Below, piece by piece: positions 15,563 to 25,200 of a stretch of DNA of 32,577 bases (within the stretch, counting starts at the first letter, position 1; each line of letters starts with the position of its first letter). The stretch is taken from positions 26,427-59,003 of the forward strand of contig CACYHD010000017.1 of assembly GCA_902774125.1 (NCBI GenBank), in the 5' to 3' direction. Both the position numbers and the translations under genes were made by a program. The notes below the pieces were generated by a model. It did no database searches and was not told where the DNA came from. It was given only the letters and a program-made list of their open reading frames with translations. This stretch comes from an uncultured Lachnospiraceae bacterium (GTDB taxonomy: Bacteria > Bacillota > Clostridia > Lachnospirales > Lachnospiraceae).

Positions 15563-15589
15563 ATTTTAATTTTAAGGTATTAGTATAGA
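15553..15589 (+). promoter_or_regulatory. Direct-repeat operator and promoter of LRR copy 2 (site 4, degenerate)
   Basis: CTAATCT (15555-15561) and TTAATTT (15566-15572) keep the 11-bp spacing. AGGTATTAGTATAGA, with its -10-like part at 15584-15589, closely resembles the same region of site 2 (AGGTATTACTATAAT). The TG of each repeat is lost. The site gives LRR copy 2 its own promoter and explains the long 260-base gap before it. Confidence 0.45.
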
Positions 15590-15718
15590 TAATGTAAAAA
15601 GGAATCAAAAGGATTCGGCTAGATAATTAGCGAAAGAGAATAGCTTATAAAACATGTTTTCTCGTAGTTGGTTTGAACTAGTACAAATGATTTTAAAATA
15701 TGAAAAGGAGAAAGAATC

Positions 15719-17587
15719 ATGAAGAATTTAATTAGAAAAATAATGGTTGCTGTTTGTTTCTCAGCAGCGATTGCACTGGCTTTTGGTATGGCAAAGGACG
15801 TGTCAGCTAAGTCTAAGATTACTTATAAGTTCAAAAAAGGAACTTTGACTATCAAGGGAAAGGGTGACATTCCTAAAAAGAAAACGTTTAAGAATAACAA
15901 AAAGATTAAGAAAGTCGTAATCAAAAAGGGTATTAAGTCTATACCTAACAACGCTTTTAAGAAATGCGTAAAATTAAAAAAGGTAACAATTCCTTCTTCA
16001 GTAAAGAAGATAGGTACATATGCTTTTTCAGGTACAGGATTAAAGAAATTAACAATTCCTAAGAGTGTTAAACAGATTGGTGATGGATTTGTTGATAACT
16101 GTAAATCTCTTGATGCTTTAACTATACCTGGAGATTTTACAAAGGTAAATGAAGATGGTAATGAGGCAGGATATTATCCAATTGACAAGACATACCTAAT
16201 TCAAGTTAAGTTTAACAGTAACCTTAACTACAAGAACTGCGGATATTTTAAAACATTGAACCTCCAAGTATCAAAGAATGATAAGGAATTTAAATCAATT
16301 GATGGTGTGGTTTATACTAAAGATGGTTCCGCAATCGTAAGAGTGCCTTCAGAAAGAACATCTTTGACAATTGCTAATGGATGTCAGACTGTTTATACAG
16401 CAGCTTTGTCATATGAATACGGAAGTAATGGAGCCGTTTCAAAACTTGCTAACGTGACAATCCCAGCTAGTGTAACAAAAATCACTAATGAGAAGTATAA
16501 TGTTGATGCTTTTGTACCAAACTCACAAAAAATTAATTTTAAGATAATGGATCAAAGCAAACTATCAATTGATGATTTTGTAAAACTTAAAAACGCGTTT
16601 AGAATTAAACCAGCTAAGTTAGCTAATATGTTGCCTGAAAGAATTAAGTTCGATGAGGAATATAAGGTTTATGTAGGGGATAATAAATATTTAGTTTCTG
16701 CAGGAGGAGATCATATTGTTTTCCCAGAAGGCGTAGAGATTGTTTGTGAAGAAGCCTTTAAAGGGTTTAACGAAGCTTCTGATGTAACAGTAAATGTACC
16801 GGAAGGTATTAAAGAAATTAGGGATAATGCTTTTTCTGGAGCATACTTCAGAAAGATAACATTGCCTGAATCACTTGTTTTAATCGGCAAAGGTGCTTTT
16901 TCAGAAACTCAAGGTCTTGAAGAAGTTACTATTCCTAAAAATATTAATGTAGTTAATGATGATGTTTTTTATAATTCATACTCACTAAAAAAGGTTGATT
17001 TTGAAGGTAAAATTACATCATACGGAAAAAGAGCATTTGCATACACTAAAGTTAATGTTAATGAACTACTTAAGGTTGATGGTTTGAAGAGTATAGGAAA
17101 CAGAGCTTTCGATAATGTTGAATTTAAGAATATAACTATTCCAGCAACTATCGAAACCATCGGAACTAATGCTTTCCAATTTAGCTACGACGGAACCCAA
17201 TACGTTACATTTGAAGGAAGTACTAATAATTACGACCCTTCTATGTTTGTTAAATATTATTATGAAAACGGTAATCTTTCATTTACACAGGGAATTAAAG
17301 ATGCCTTTACAGGATTTGATGTTGCTAGAAGAGTCAAAAGTAAGAAAAAGTATAAAATATCTCTAGGTTGGATTAAAGTAAGTGATGCTACGGGATATGA
17401 AATTAGACTAAGTAAAGATGCAGCTGGCAAAAAGGGTGTTAAGAAGATCTTTGCTAAGTACAACGAAAATTCTGCAGAAATCACTGATAAGAAATCTGAT
17501 AAGCACAAATATGCAATGATTAGACCATACAAACTAGAAAACGGAAAGAATGTTTATGGTAAGTGGACAGTGCAGGAAATGAAATAA
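15719..17587 (+). CDS. BspA-like leucine-rich repeat surface protein, copy 2
   Basis: 622 residues, collinear with copy 1 with almost no gaps. It has a signal peptide (1-32, DVSA-KS), a basic lead-in, the first LRR_5 block (IPNNAFKKCVKLKKVTIP, IGTYAFSGTGLKKLTIP), a conserved middle region, a second LRR block (VCEEAFKGF, IRDNAFSGAYFRKITLP, IGKGAFSETQGLEEVTIP) and the same C-terminal Fn3-like module (SDATGYEIRLSKDAAG). Differences cluster in loop positions of the repeats (for example FKGFNEASDVTVN against FKGYSRPIINKLV in copy 1), which would alter the binding face. The Shine-Dalgarno site AAAGGAGAAAG precedes ATG 15719. It arose by tandem duplication, has its own promoter region, and ends at the terminator 17666-17693. 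Confidence 0.88.
   Translation: MKNLIRKIMVAVCFSAAIALAFGMAKDVSAKSKITYKFKKGTLTIKGKGDIPKKKTFKNNKKIKKVVIKKGIKSIPNNAFKKCVKLKKVTIPSSVKKIGTYAFSGTGLKKLTIPKSVKQIGDGFVDNCKSLDALTIPGDFTKVNEDGNEAGYYPIDKTYLIQVKFNSNLNYKNCGYFKTLNLQVSKNDKEFKSIDGVVYTKDGSAIVRVPSERTSLTIANGCQTVYTAALSYEYGSNGAVSKLANVTIPASVTKITNEKYNVDAFVPNSQKINFKIMDQSKLSIDDFVKLKNAFRIKPAKLANMLPERIKFDEEYKVYVGDNKYLVSAGGDHIVFPEGVEIVCEEAFKGFNEASDVTVNVPEGIKEIRDNAFSGAYFRKITLPESLVLIGKGAFSETQGLEEVTIPKNINVVNDDVFYNSYSLKKVDFEGKITSYGKRAFAYTKVNVNELLKVDGLKSIGNRAFDNVEFKNITIPATIETIGTNAFQFSYDGTQYVTFEGSTNNYDPSMFVKYYYENGNLSFTQGIKDAFTGFDVARRVKSKKKYKISLGWIKVSDATGYEIRLSKDAAGKKGVKKIFAKYNENSAEITDKKSDKHKYAMIRPYKLENGKNVYGKWTVQEMK
15782..15831 (+). repeat. 50-bp segment identical to 13656-13705
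   Basis: Second copy of the perfectly conserved signal-peptide junction shared by the two LRR genes. Confidence 0.9.
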
Positions 17588-17665
17588 GAAATTACTACTA
17601 ACAATACTTTACTATCAAACAATAAAATACACAGTTTTGTATACAACGAAATAAATAATATAACG

Positions 17666-17693
17666 AAAACCACATGGAACTCCATGTGGTTTT
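17666..17693 (+). terminator. Terminator after LRR copy 2
   Basis: AAAACCACATGG, loop AACT, CCATGTGGTTTT: a perfect 12-bp stem ending in a T-run (TTTTTG). It is the clearest intrinsic terminator in the window. TATAAT at 17710-17715 just downstream may serve the next gene. Confidence 0.93.
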
Positions 17694-17751
17694 TGTTAGG
17701 TTAATAATGTATAATAATTAAAGAAAAATCATTATTTATGGAGCGGTATTT

Positions 17752-19680
17752 ATGAATAGAAAACAGTGGAAAAAAGAAGGAAGAAAATCCCTTAAAAGTC
17801 ACTATTGGATTTTTGTAACTGTGTGTTTGTTTGCGGCGCTTATTGGTACTGAATATGTTGGCTCTCTTGATTTTTTAACAGCCGATAAGGGGGAGACAAG
17901 GGTCCAGAGAAATGTTGCAAAGGGTAAAAAAGTTTTAGATACGATTAAAGAAGAAGATTCGGCAACATTGCCTTCGACTTTGACAGATAATTTTTCTGAT
18001 AGTTTAATTTATGATTTGTTGAATCGAAATCATAGTAAGGCTGAGCAAAAGGCAAATGCTAATGAAAAGAAAGAGCAACAAAAGACAGGTGATATTGGTG
18101 GTATTATAGCTGTTAATCATCAAAAGGGTGTGTTGGCAACAGTTGTAAATAAGATATCATCAGGAACTTTGGTAGTCACCGTTTATTCGGCTATATTATC
18201 ACTTGTGGGAAAAGATAATAGTATAGCGTCTTTTATATTTGTTTTTATTGCGCTTTTTGTAATGATTGCCTTGTGGGTATTCTTTGTTAACGTGTACAAG
18301 GTTACAATGAAAAGAATATTCATGGAAGGAACTACATATGAAATAGTTCGGAAAAATCGATTTTTGTTTTTGGCAAAAGTTGGAAGACATGCGAAAGCAT
18401 CCAAGGCGGCTCTTAAATGGACTGTATATGAAACCCTGTGGTCCCTAACAATTGTGGGGTATTTTATTAAGCACTATTCATACTTTATGACTCCATATAT
18501 ATTGGCAGAGAATCCTGATTTGACTGGTAGAGAGGCTATTACTCTTTCAAGAAAAATAATGTACGGTCATAAATGGGAAGCCTTTAAGTTGGAATTCAGT
18601 TTTATTCTTTGGGATATACTAGGGGTTGCAACATTTGGACTGACCTCAATGTTTTATGTTGCACCTTACAAGGAAGCAACATATTCACATTATTATAAAT
18701 TCATAAGACAGACAGCTTTTGATAATGAAATAGATGGTTGCTCTGTTATGAATGATAAATGGCTTTTTGAAAAGCCTGAAAGAAAAGATATCAAGCCGTA
18801 TTATTTGGATTTCAAAGATATTAGATCAGAGGGTATTAATCTACCTAAAGAAAAAGGCTTAAAGGGCTTTTTGGCTAAGTGGTTTGGGCTAGTTCCATTT
18901 ATGAACGAATACGAATGGGACTATAGACGAATTCAAACTAATCAAGCAAAGGTAAAACATCTAGGAGATGATATTGACGGGCTGACTTATCCAAGAAGAA
19001 TGTTTTCTTTGCCAGAAAAGGAAAAGAGCAATAGAGAATCAACATTGCTTTATACGAGAAGATTTTCCTTTACATCAGCAATAATGATTTTTTTTGTTTT
19101 CTGTTTTATTGGATGGGGCTGGGAAGTATGCTTACATCTTTTGGAAAAGGGAGAATTCGTTAACAGAGGTGTTAACTACGGACCATGGCTTCCTATTTAT
19201 GGAAGTGGTGGAATAGGGGCGTTGCTTTTATTTACTAGAATAAAAAAATATCCTTTGGCCACATTTTTTGCTTCTGTGGTTTTCTGTGGTGCAATTGAAT
19301 ATATTACAGGTGCGTCTCTTTTGGCAAAACACGGAGCTAGATTTTGGAATTACAGTGGTTACTTTTTGAACATTAATGGACACATTTGTGCAGAAGGTTT
19401 ATTAGTGTTTGGTGTGGCATGTATGGCTTGCATATACATTGTGGCTCCGGTTCTTGATGATATATTTTCCAAACTATCACTTAAGCTGGCTGTTACTATA
19501 TGTGTGATTTTAATTACTTTTTTTGTGGCTGATACAATATATTCCCGTAAGTATCCTAACTTAGATGGAATGTCCACTAAGTCCCGGAATGAATATATTA
19601 AAGAGAACCCTGATGCGTACAAGCATCAGTTGTGGTATGTGCTAGGTATTAATTACAAAAACTACAATGATAAAAAATGA
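17752..19680 (+). CDS. Membrane protein: DUF975 domain fused to CmpB (ABC type IV-like) domain
   Basis: A 642-residue polytopic protein. The N-terminal part resembles DUF975: it opens with RKQWKKEGRKSLKSHYW, has helices near 20-40, 140-185 and 225-310, and contains the characteristic YFMTPYILAENPDLTGREAI and the FYVAPYKEATYSHYY end. A charged cytosolic stretch of about 120 residues follows. From about 437 the C-terminal part matches the CmpB/'putative ABC-transporter type IV' family (Pfam ABC_trans_CmpB): FIGWGWEVC, FVNRGVNYGPWLPIYGSGG, EYITG, and WNYSGYFLNINGHICAEGLLVFG. The two families are usually separate proteins. No ATPase gene is adjacent, so a transporter role is only a family label. 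The HD phosphohydrolase gene follows 33 bases later and may be cotranscribed. Confidence 0.8.
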   Translation: MNRKQWKKEGRKSLKSHYWIFVTVCLFAALIGTEYVGSLDFLTADKGETRVQRNVAKGKKVLDTIKEEDSATLPSTLTDNFSDSLIYDLLNRNHSKAEQKANANEKKEQQKTGDIGGIIAVNHQKGVLATVVNKISSGTLVVTVYSAILSLVGKDNSIASFIFVFIALFVMIALWVFFVNVYKVTMKRIFMEGTTYEIVRKNRFLFLAKVGRHAKASKAALKWTVYETLWSLTIVGYFIKHYSYFMTPYILAENPDLTGREAITLSRKIMYGHKWEAFKLEFSFILWDILGVATFGLTSMFYVAPYKEATYSHYYKFIRQTAFDNEIDGCSVMNDKWLFEKPERKDIKPYYLDFKDIRSEGINLPKEKGLKGFLAKWFGLVPFMNEYEWDYRRIQTNQAKVKHLGDDIDGLTYPRRMFSLPEKEKSNRESTLLYTRRFSFTSAIMIFFVFCFIGWGWEVCLHLLEKGEFVNRGVNYGPWLPIYGSGGIGALLLFTRIKKYPLATFFASVVFCGAIEYITGASLLAKHGARFWNYSGYFLNINGHICAEGLLVFGVACMACIYIVAPVLDDIFSKLSLKLAVTICVILITFFVADTIYSRKYPNLDGMSTKSRNEYIKENPDAYKHQLWYVLGINYKNYNDKK

Positions 19681-19713
19681 TATGGTTAAACTATATGGAA
19701 AGACGAGGTATAA

Positions 19714-20919
19714 ATGAAACATAATTATCATAAATTAAGTGAAGAAATCCAAGAAAGAATTAAAGATAATCTGGAACATCATAGATTGTCGCCATACAGA
19801 TGTGAGGATGAGCAGATTATAAGAAGAGATCCTAACCGTGATGTGGCAAGTCTATGGCGTCCTGCCTTTCAGCGTGACATTGATAAGATTATTCATATTC
19901 CATACTACAGTCGTTATGCTGACAAAACTCAGGTTTTTTCCTTTTACAACAATGATGATATATCAAGGCGTGCCCTTCACGTTCAATTAGTTTCTAATAT
20001 AGCAAGAAATATTGGAAGAATTCTTGGACTTAATTTGGATTTAATAGAAGCTATTGCCCTTGGACATGATATTGGTCATACACCTTTCGGTCACGCTGGG
20101 GAGCGTTACCTTAATTCTGTTATGCTTGAAAAAACAGGCAAGTACTTTAATCATAACGTTCAAAGTGCCAGAGTTTTGGATCAAATATTCCATCGCAATA
20201 TAAGTCTTCAAGTTTTGGATGGGGTTTTATGTCACAATGGTGAGTTTGAACAGAAGGAATACAGACCTAATCTTAATAAAGACTTCAATGTTTTTGACAA
20301 GGAAGTTGAAGAGTGTACTAACTGTGGTGGAAGTGCTATAAAGAAACTTGTGCCTATGACTCTTGAGGGTTGTGTCGTGAGAATTTCTGATATGATTGCA
20401 TACATAGGAAAGGACAGACAAGATGCATTGACAGCAAAGATTATTTCCAAGGACACTGAGTTCACAAATCAATCTATTGGAGAAAAAAACGCAGAGATTA
20501 TTAACAATCTTAGTGTTGATGTTATGGAGAATAGTTACGGAAAGGATTACATTCTTCTCAGTGATGAGGCTTATAACGATCTTAAGATTGCAAAAAAAGA
20601 AAACTACGAGAAAATATACCTCAATGAGGATGCCAATAAAGAATATGATAAGTTCATTAAGCCTATGTTTGAAAAGGTGTACGATAAGCTTTATGAACAA
20701 GTGATTAGTGGTGATACTAATTCAATAATATATAGACATCACATTAACTATGTTAACGGCTATAATTTTGACAAGAATGATCCACCGTATGAAGTGTACG
20801 ACAAGCATCAAATTGTTGCAGACTATATGGCTTCTATGACTGATGATTACTTTATCGCACTATACGATGAATTATTCCCTGGAAACACAGTTAACATTAA
20901 GTACAAAACATATTTTTAG
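19714..20919 (+). CDS. HD-domain dNTP triphosphohydrolase (dGTPase family)
   Basis: A 401-residue cytosolic enzyme expected to cleave dNTPs into the nucleoside and triphosphate. RRDPNRDVASLWRPAFQRDIDKI is the family N-terminus. The metal site is complete: His89 (ALHVQL), His118-Asp119 (LGHDIGHTPFGHAGE) and Asp226 (ISDMIAYIGKD). It is shorter than E. coli Dgt (505 residues) and lies in the range of the Gram-positive homologues. Which dNTP it prefers, and whether another nucleotide activates it, cannot be read here. Ribosome site ACGAGG precedes the ATG. Confidence 0.9.
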   Translation: MKHNYHKLSEEIQERIKDNLEHHRLSPYRCEDEQIIRRDPNRDVASLWRPAFQRDIDKIIHIPYYSRYADKTQVFSFYNNDDISRRALHVQLVSNIARNIGRILGLNLDLIEAIALGHDIGHTPFGHAGERYLNSVMLEKTGKYFNHNVQSARVLDQIFHRNISLQVLDGVLCHNGEFEQKEYRPNLNKDFNVFDKEVEECTNCGGSAIKKLVPMTLEGCVVRISDMIAYIGKDRQDALTAKIISKDTEFTNQSIGEKNAEIINNLSVDVMENSYGKDYILLSDEAYNDLKIAKKENYEKIYLNEDANKEYDKFIKPMFEKVYDKLYEQVISGDTNSIIYRHHINYVNGYNFDKNDPPYEVYDKHQIVADYMASMTDDYFIALYDELFPGNTVNIKYKTYF

Positions 20920-20989
20920 ACAATAATATGATTTGTTATCACAAAGTGCACATTAAATAAAATATTGAAAAAATGAGGCTTAATTTTCG

Positions 20990-21018
20990 TTGAAATTAGG
21001 ACTTATTTTTGGTATAAT
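20990..21018 (+). promoter_or_regulatory. Sigma-A promoter of carAB
   Basis: TTGAAA (20990-20995), 17 bases, then TATAAT (21013-21018). This is a near-consensus vegetative promoter. Transcription would begin near 21025, leaving an untranslated leader of about 128 bases. Confidence 0.85.
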
Positions 21019-21024
21019 CTTGAT

Positions 21025-21152
21025 AATTTGAGTAAAAATATATTTTAATGCTCAAATAGTTGCCATAAAGGCAATGAAAAACACATCTACTAAGCACTAA
21101 TAATGTAGATGTTTAGAAACAAGAAGTTAAGTATTTATAGCGAGGAAAAAGA
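21025..21152 (+). promoter_or_regulatory. Structured leader of carAB with three hairpins
   Basis: Hairpin 1: ATTTGAG (21026-21032) with CTCAAAT (21051-21057) and inner TAAAA/TTTTA. Hairpin 2: TTGCC-ATAAA-GGCAA (21060-21074). Hairpin 3: ACATCTAC (21083-21090) with GTAGATGT (21105-21112). No T-run follows hairpin 3, and no PyrR-type loop was recognised, so this is not a plain attenuator. The ribosome site GAGGAAA is 41 bases beyond. Control of start-site choice or of translation by pyrimidines is possible. Confidence 0.5.
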
Positions 21153-22244
21153 ATGAAAGCATACCTAATTTTGGAAGATGGTACAGTGTTTGAAGGAACA
21201 TCTATTGGCGTTCAAAAAGAAGTCATTAGTGAAGTTGTCTTCAACACATCTATGTGGGGCTACTTAGAAGTTTTGACAGACCCATCATATGCAGGACAGG
21301 CTGTTTGTATGACATATCCACTTATCGGAAACTACGGAATATGTTTCGATGATATGGAATCACTTAAGCCATGGCCAGATGCATATATTGTTCATGAACT
21401 AAGTAGAAATCACAGTAACTTTAGATCACAAGGATCTATTCAAGATTTCTTAGTAGACAATGAAATTCCTGGAATTGCAGGAATTGATACTAGAGCTTTA
21501 ACTAAGATTCTTAGAACTAAAGGTACAATGAATGGAATGATTACAACTAAGGAGTACACAGATCTCACAGAAATCCTTCCTAAGATTAAAGAATATAAGG
21601 TTAGTGGAGTTGTTGATGAGGTTTCATGTAAGGAATCAAAGAAACTTGAATCAATGGCTGATGAGAAGAAGTTCAATGTGGCACTACTAGATATCGGTGC
21701 CAAAAACAATATAGCTGAGTCTCTACAGAAACTTGGTTGCGAGGTTACGGTATATCCATGCAGAACAAGTGCTGAAGAAATCATTGCTTCAAATCCAGAT
21801 GGAATTATGCTTTCTAATGGCCCTGGAGATCCAAAGGAATGTGAGTACGAGATTGAGCAGATCAAAAAACTATATGAGACAGATATTCCTATTTTTGCAA
21901 TCTGCCTAGGACATCAGTTGATGGCGCTTGCAATGGGATTCGATACTAAAAAGATGAAATACGGTCACAGAGGTGGTAACCATCCGGTTATCGATCTTGA
22001 TAGTAGACACGTATACATTTCTTCACAGAACCATGGTTATATGGTAGACGCTGATTCTGTTGATGAAAATATTGCCAAGGTTGCATTTGTCAATGTTAAT
22101 GATAAGACTGTAGAAGGTCTTCGCTATAAAGATAAAAATATATTTACAGTTCAGTTCCACCCAGAGGCTTGCCCTGGACCACAGGATTCTGAAAGATTGT
22201 TTGGCGAATTTATCGATATGATGGAGGTGAAGAATAATGGCTAG
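21153..22244 (+). CDS. carA: Carbamoyl phosphate synthase, small (glutaminase) subunit
   Basis: 363 residues, the standard length. It hydrolyses glutamine and channels ammonia to CarB for carbamoyl phosphate, the precursor of pyrimidines and arginine. The N-terminal CarA-specific domain includes GVQKEVISEVVFNTSMWGYLEVLTDPSY-type sequence and the PLIGNYG turn. The class I amidotransferase half has nucleophile Cys251 in AICLGHQ, preceded by GIMLSNGPGDP, and His336/Glu338 in QFHPEA. It overlaps carB by eight bases, so the two are translationally coupled. Because no pyr or arg genes flank it, the operon probably serves both pathways. Confidence 0.97.
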   Translation: MKAYLILEDGTVFEGTSIGVQKEVISEVVFNTSMWGYLEVLTDPSYAGQAVCMTYPLIGNYGICFDDMESLKPWPDAYIVHELSRNHSNFRSQGSIQDFLVDNEIPGIAGIDTRALTKILRTKGTMNGMITTKEYTDLTEILPKIKEYKVSGVVDEVSCKESKKLESMADEKKFNVALLDIGAKNNIAESLQKLGCEVTVYPCRTSAEEIIASNPDGIMLSNGPGDPKECEYEIEQIKKLYETDIPIFAICLGHQLMALAMGFDTKKMKYGHRGGNHPVIDLDSRHVYISSQNHGYMVDADSVDENIAKVAFVNVNDKTVEGLRYKDKNIFTVQFHPEACPGPQDSERLFGEFIDMMEVKNNG

Positions 22245-25200
22245 AGATATGAGTATTAAAAAGGTATTAGTCATCGGTTCAGGCCCTATTGTTATCGGTC
22301 AGGCCGCAGAGTTTGATTACGCTGGAACACAGGCTTGTCGTTCACTTAAAGAAGAAGGCCTAGAGGTAGTTTTGTTAAACTCTAACCCAGCTACAATTAT
22401 GACAGATAAGGATATCGCTGATGAGGTTTATATTGAGCCTCTAACAGTACCTATTCTTAAGAAAATTATCGAGAAGGAAAAACCAGATAGTATTCTTCCA
22501 ACACTTGGAGGACAGGCTGGTCTAAACCTTGCAATGGAAATTGCAGAGACAGGTTTCTTAGAGGAACACGGATGTAGATTGATTGGTACAACAAGTACCA
22601 CAATCAAAAAAGCAGAGGACAGACTTGAGTTCAAAGAGACTATGGAGAAGATTAATGAGCCATGTGCTCCATCTCTTGTAGTTGAGAGCATCGAGGATGG
22701 TGTTGCTTTTACTAATAAGATTGGTTATCCGGTAGTTCTTCGTCCTGCTTACACACTTGGTGGTAGCGGTGGTGGTATCGCTCACAATCAGGTTGAACTA
22801 GAAGAGATTCTAGAGAACGGACTTAGACTTTCACGTGTAGGTCAGGTTCTTGTAGAGAAGTGTATCGCAGGTTGGAAGGAAATCGAGTACGAAGTAATGC
22901 GCGATAGCGCTGGTAACTGCATTACAGTATGTAACATGGAAAACATTGATCCTGTTGGTGTTCATACTGGTGATAGTATCGTAGTTGCTCCTTCACAGAC
23001 ACTTGGTGATAAGGAACACCAGATGCTTCGTACATCAGCTCTTAATATTATCAACGAACTTGGAATTACAGGTGGATGTAACGTTCAGTATGCATTGCAC
23101 CCTGAGACTTTCGAGTATTGTGTTATCGAGGTAAACCCTCGTGTTAGTAGATCATCAGCACTTGCTTCTAAGGCTACAGGTTATCCTATTGCCAAGGTTG
23201 CAGCCAAGATTGCTATCGGATACACACTTGATGAAATTAAGAATGCTATTACTCAGAAGACATATGCTAGTTTTGAGCCAACACTAGATTACTGTGTTGT
23301 TAAGATTCCAAGACTACCATTTGATAAGTTTATTACAGCTAGTAGAAAACTTACTACACAGATGAAAGCTACTGGAGAGGTTATGAGTATTTGTAACAAT
23401 TTCGAGGGAGCTTTGATGAAGGCTATCAGATCTCTAGAACAGCACGTTGAATGTCTAAGAGACTATGATTTCTCTGGTCTTGATGATGACGAGCTAGAAG
23501 AGATGCTACACAAAGTTGATGATAGAAGAATCTGGGTAGTTGCTGAGGCACTAAGACGTGGTGTTTCATATGAGCATATTCATGAAGTGACTATGATTGA
23601 TGAGTGGTTCATCGACAAGCTAGCTATTATTACAGAGATGGAAAAAGCTCTTGAGGAAGAAGAACTAACAGTAGAACTTCTAAGAGAAGCTAAGAGAATA
23701 GAATTCCCTGATACAGTTATTGCCAGATTAACAGGCAAGACAGAAGAAGAAATCAAGCAGATGCGTTATGACAACAACATTGTTGCTTCTTACAAGATGG
23801 TTGATACATGTGCTGCTGAGTTCGAAGCTGCTACACCATACTATTATTCAGTATATGGTGGCGAGAATGAGGCTGTAGAGACTAACCCACCTAAGAAGGT
23901 ACTAGTACTAGGTTCTGGTCCTATCAGAATCGGTCAGGGTATCGAGTTCGACTTCTGTAGTGTTCATTGTACATGGGCATTCAAAGAAGAAGGCTATGAG
24001 ACAATTATCGTTAACAACAACCCAGAGACAGTTTCTACTGACTTTGATATTGCTGATAAGTTGTATTTTGAGCCTCTTACACCAGAAGATGTAGAGAACA
24101 TTGTTAATATAGAAAAACCAGACGGTGCTGTTGTACAGTTTGGTGGACAGACAGCTATTAAGCTAACAGAATCACTTATGAAGATGGGTGTTCCTATTCT
24201 AGGTACAAAGGCAGAAGATGTTGATGCTGCTGAGGATAGAGAGCTATTTGACGAAATTTTAGAGAAGTGTGAAATTCCTAGACCTACAGGTGGTACAGTA
24301 TTCACTGCTGAGGAAGCTAAGGAAGTTGCTAACAAGCTAGGTTATCCTGTTCTTGTTAGACCTTCATACGTTCTTGGTGGTCAGGGTATGCAGATTGCAA
24401 CAAACGACCAGGAAATCGAAGAATTTATCGATGTTATTAATAGAATCGCACAGGATCATCCTATCCTTGTTGATAAGTATCTACAAGGCACAGAGGTTGA
24501 GGTCGATGCAATTTGTGATGGTGAAGACATTCTTATTCCAGGTGTAATGGAACATATCGAGAGAGCCGGAGTTCACTCTGGTGATAGTATCTCAGTTTAT
24601 CCAGCATATTCATTATCACAAGATATAATTGACACTATTGAAGAGTACACAAGAAGACTTGCAATGTCACTTCACGTTAAGGGTATGATCAACATTCAGT
24701 TTATCGTTTGTGACGGACAGGTTTATGTAATTGAGGTTAACCCTCGTTCATCTAGAACAGTACCATATATCAGTAAGGTTACAGGTATCCCAATTGTTAA
24801 ACTTGCTGCTAAGTGTATTATCGGTGGTTCAATTAAGGGACTAGGTTACAAGCCAGGTCTACAGCCTAACGCTGATTACTATGCAATCAAGATGCCGGTA
24901 TTCAGTTTTGAAAAGATTAGAGGTGCTGAGACAAGCCTTGGTCCAGAAATGAAGTCTACTGGTGAGTGTCTAGGTATTGCCAAGACATTTAACGAAGCAT
25001 TGTACAAGGCCTTCCTTGGATCAGGTACAATACTTCCTAAGCACAAAAAATGTATTGTTTCTGTTAAAGATGCAGACAAGCAGGAAATGGTTCCATTGGC
25101 TAAACGTCTTGAAGCTTTGGGTTATGAAATCTATGCTACAAGATCAACAGCTGAGGTTCTAAGAGAAAACGGTGTTAATGCTAACAAGGTTAACAAGATT

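Noticed and set aside
21083-21112. Attenuator-type terminator in the carAB leader
   Set aside because: The stem has no following T-run and no competing anti-terminator was found.
23994-24335. Antisense frame of 113 codons inside carB
   Set aside because: It is the shadow of a strongly conserved coding frame, with no promoter or ribosome site of its own.
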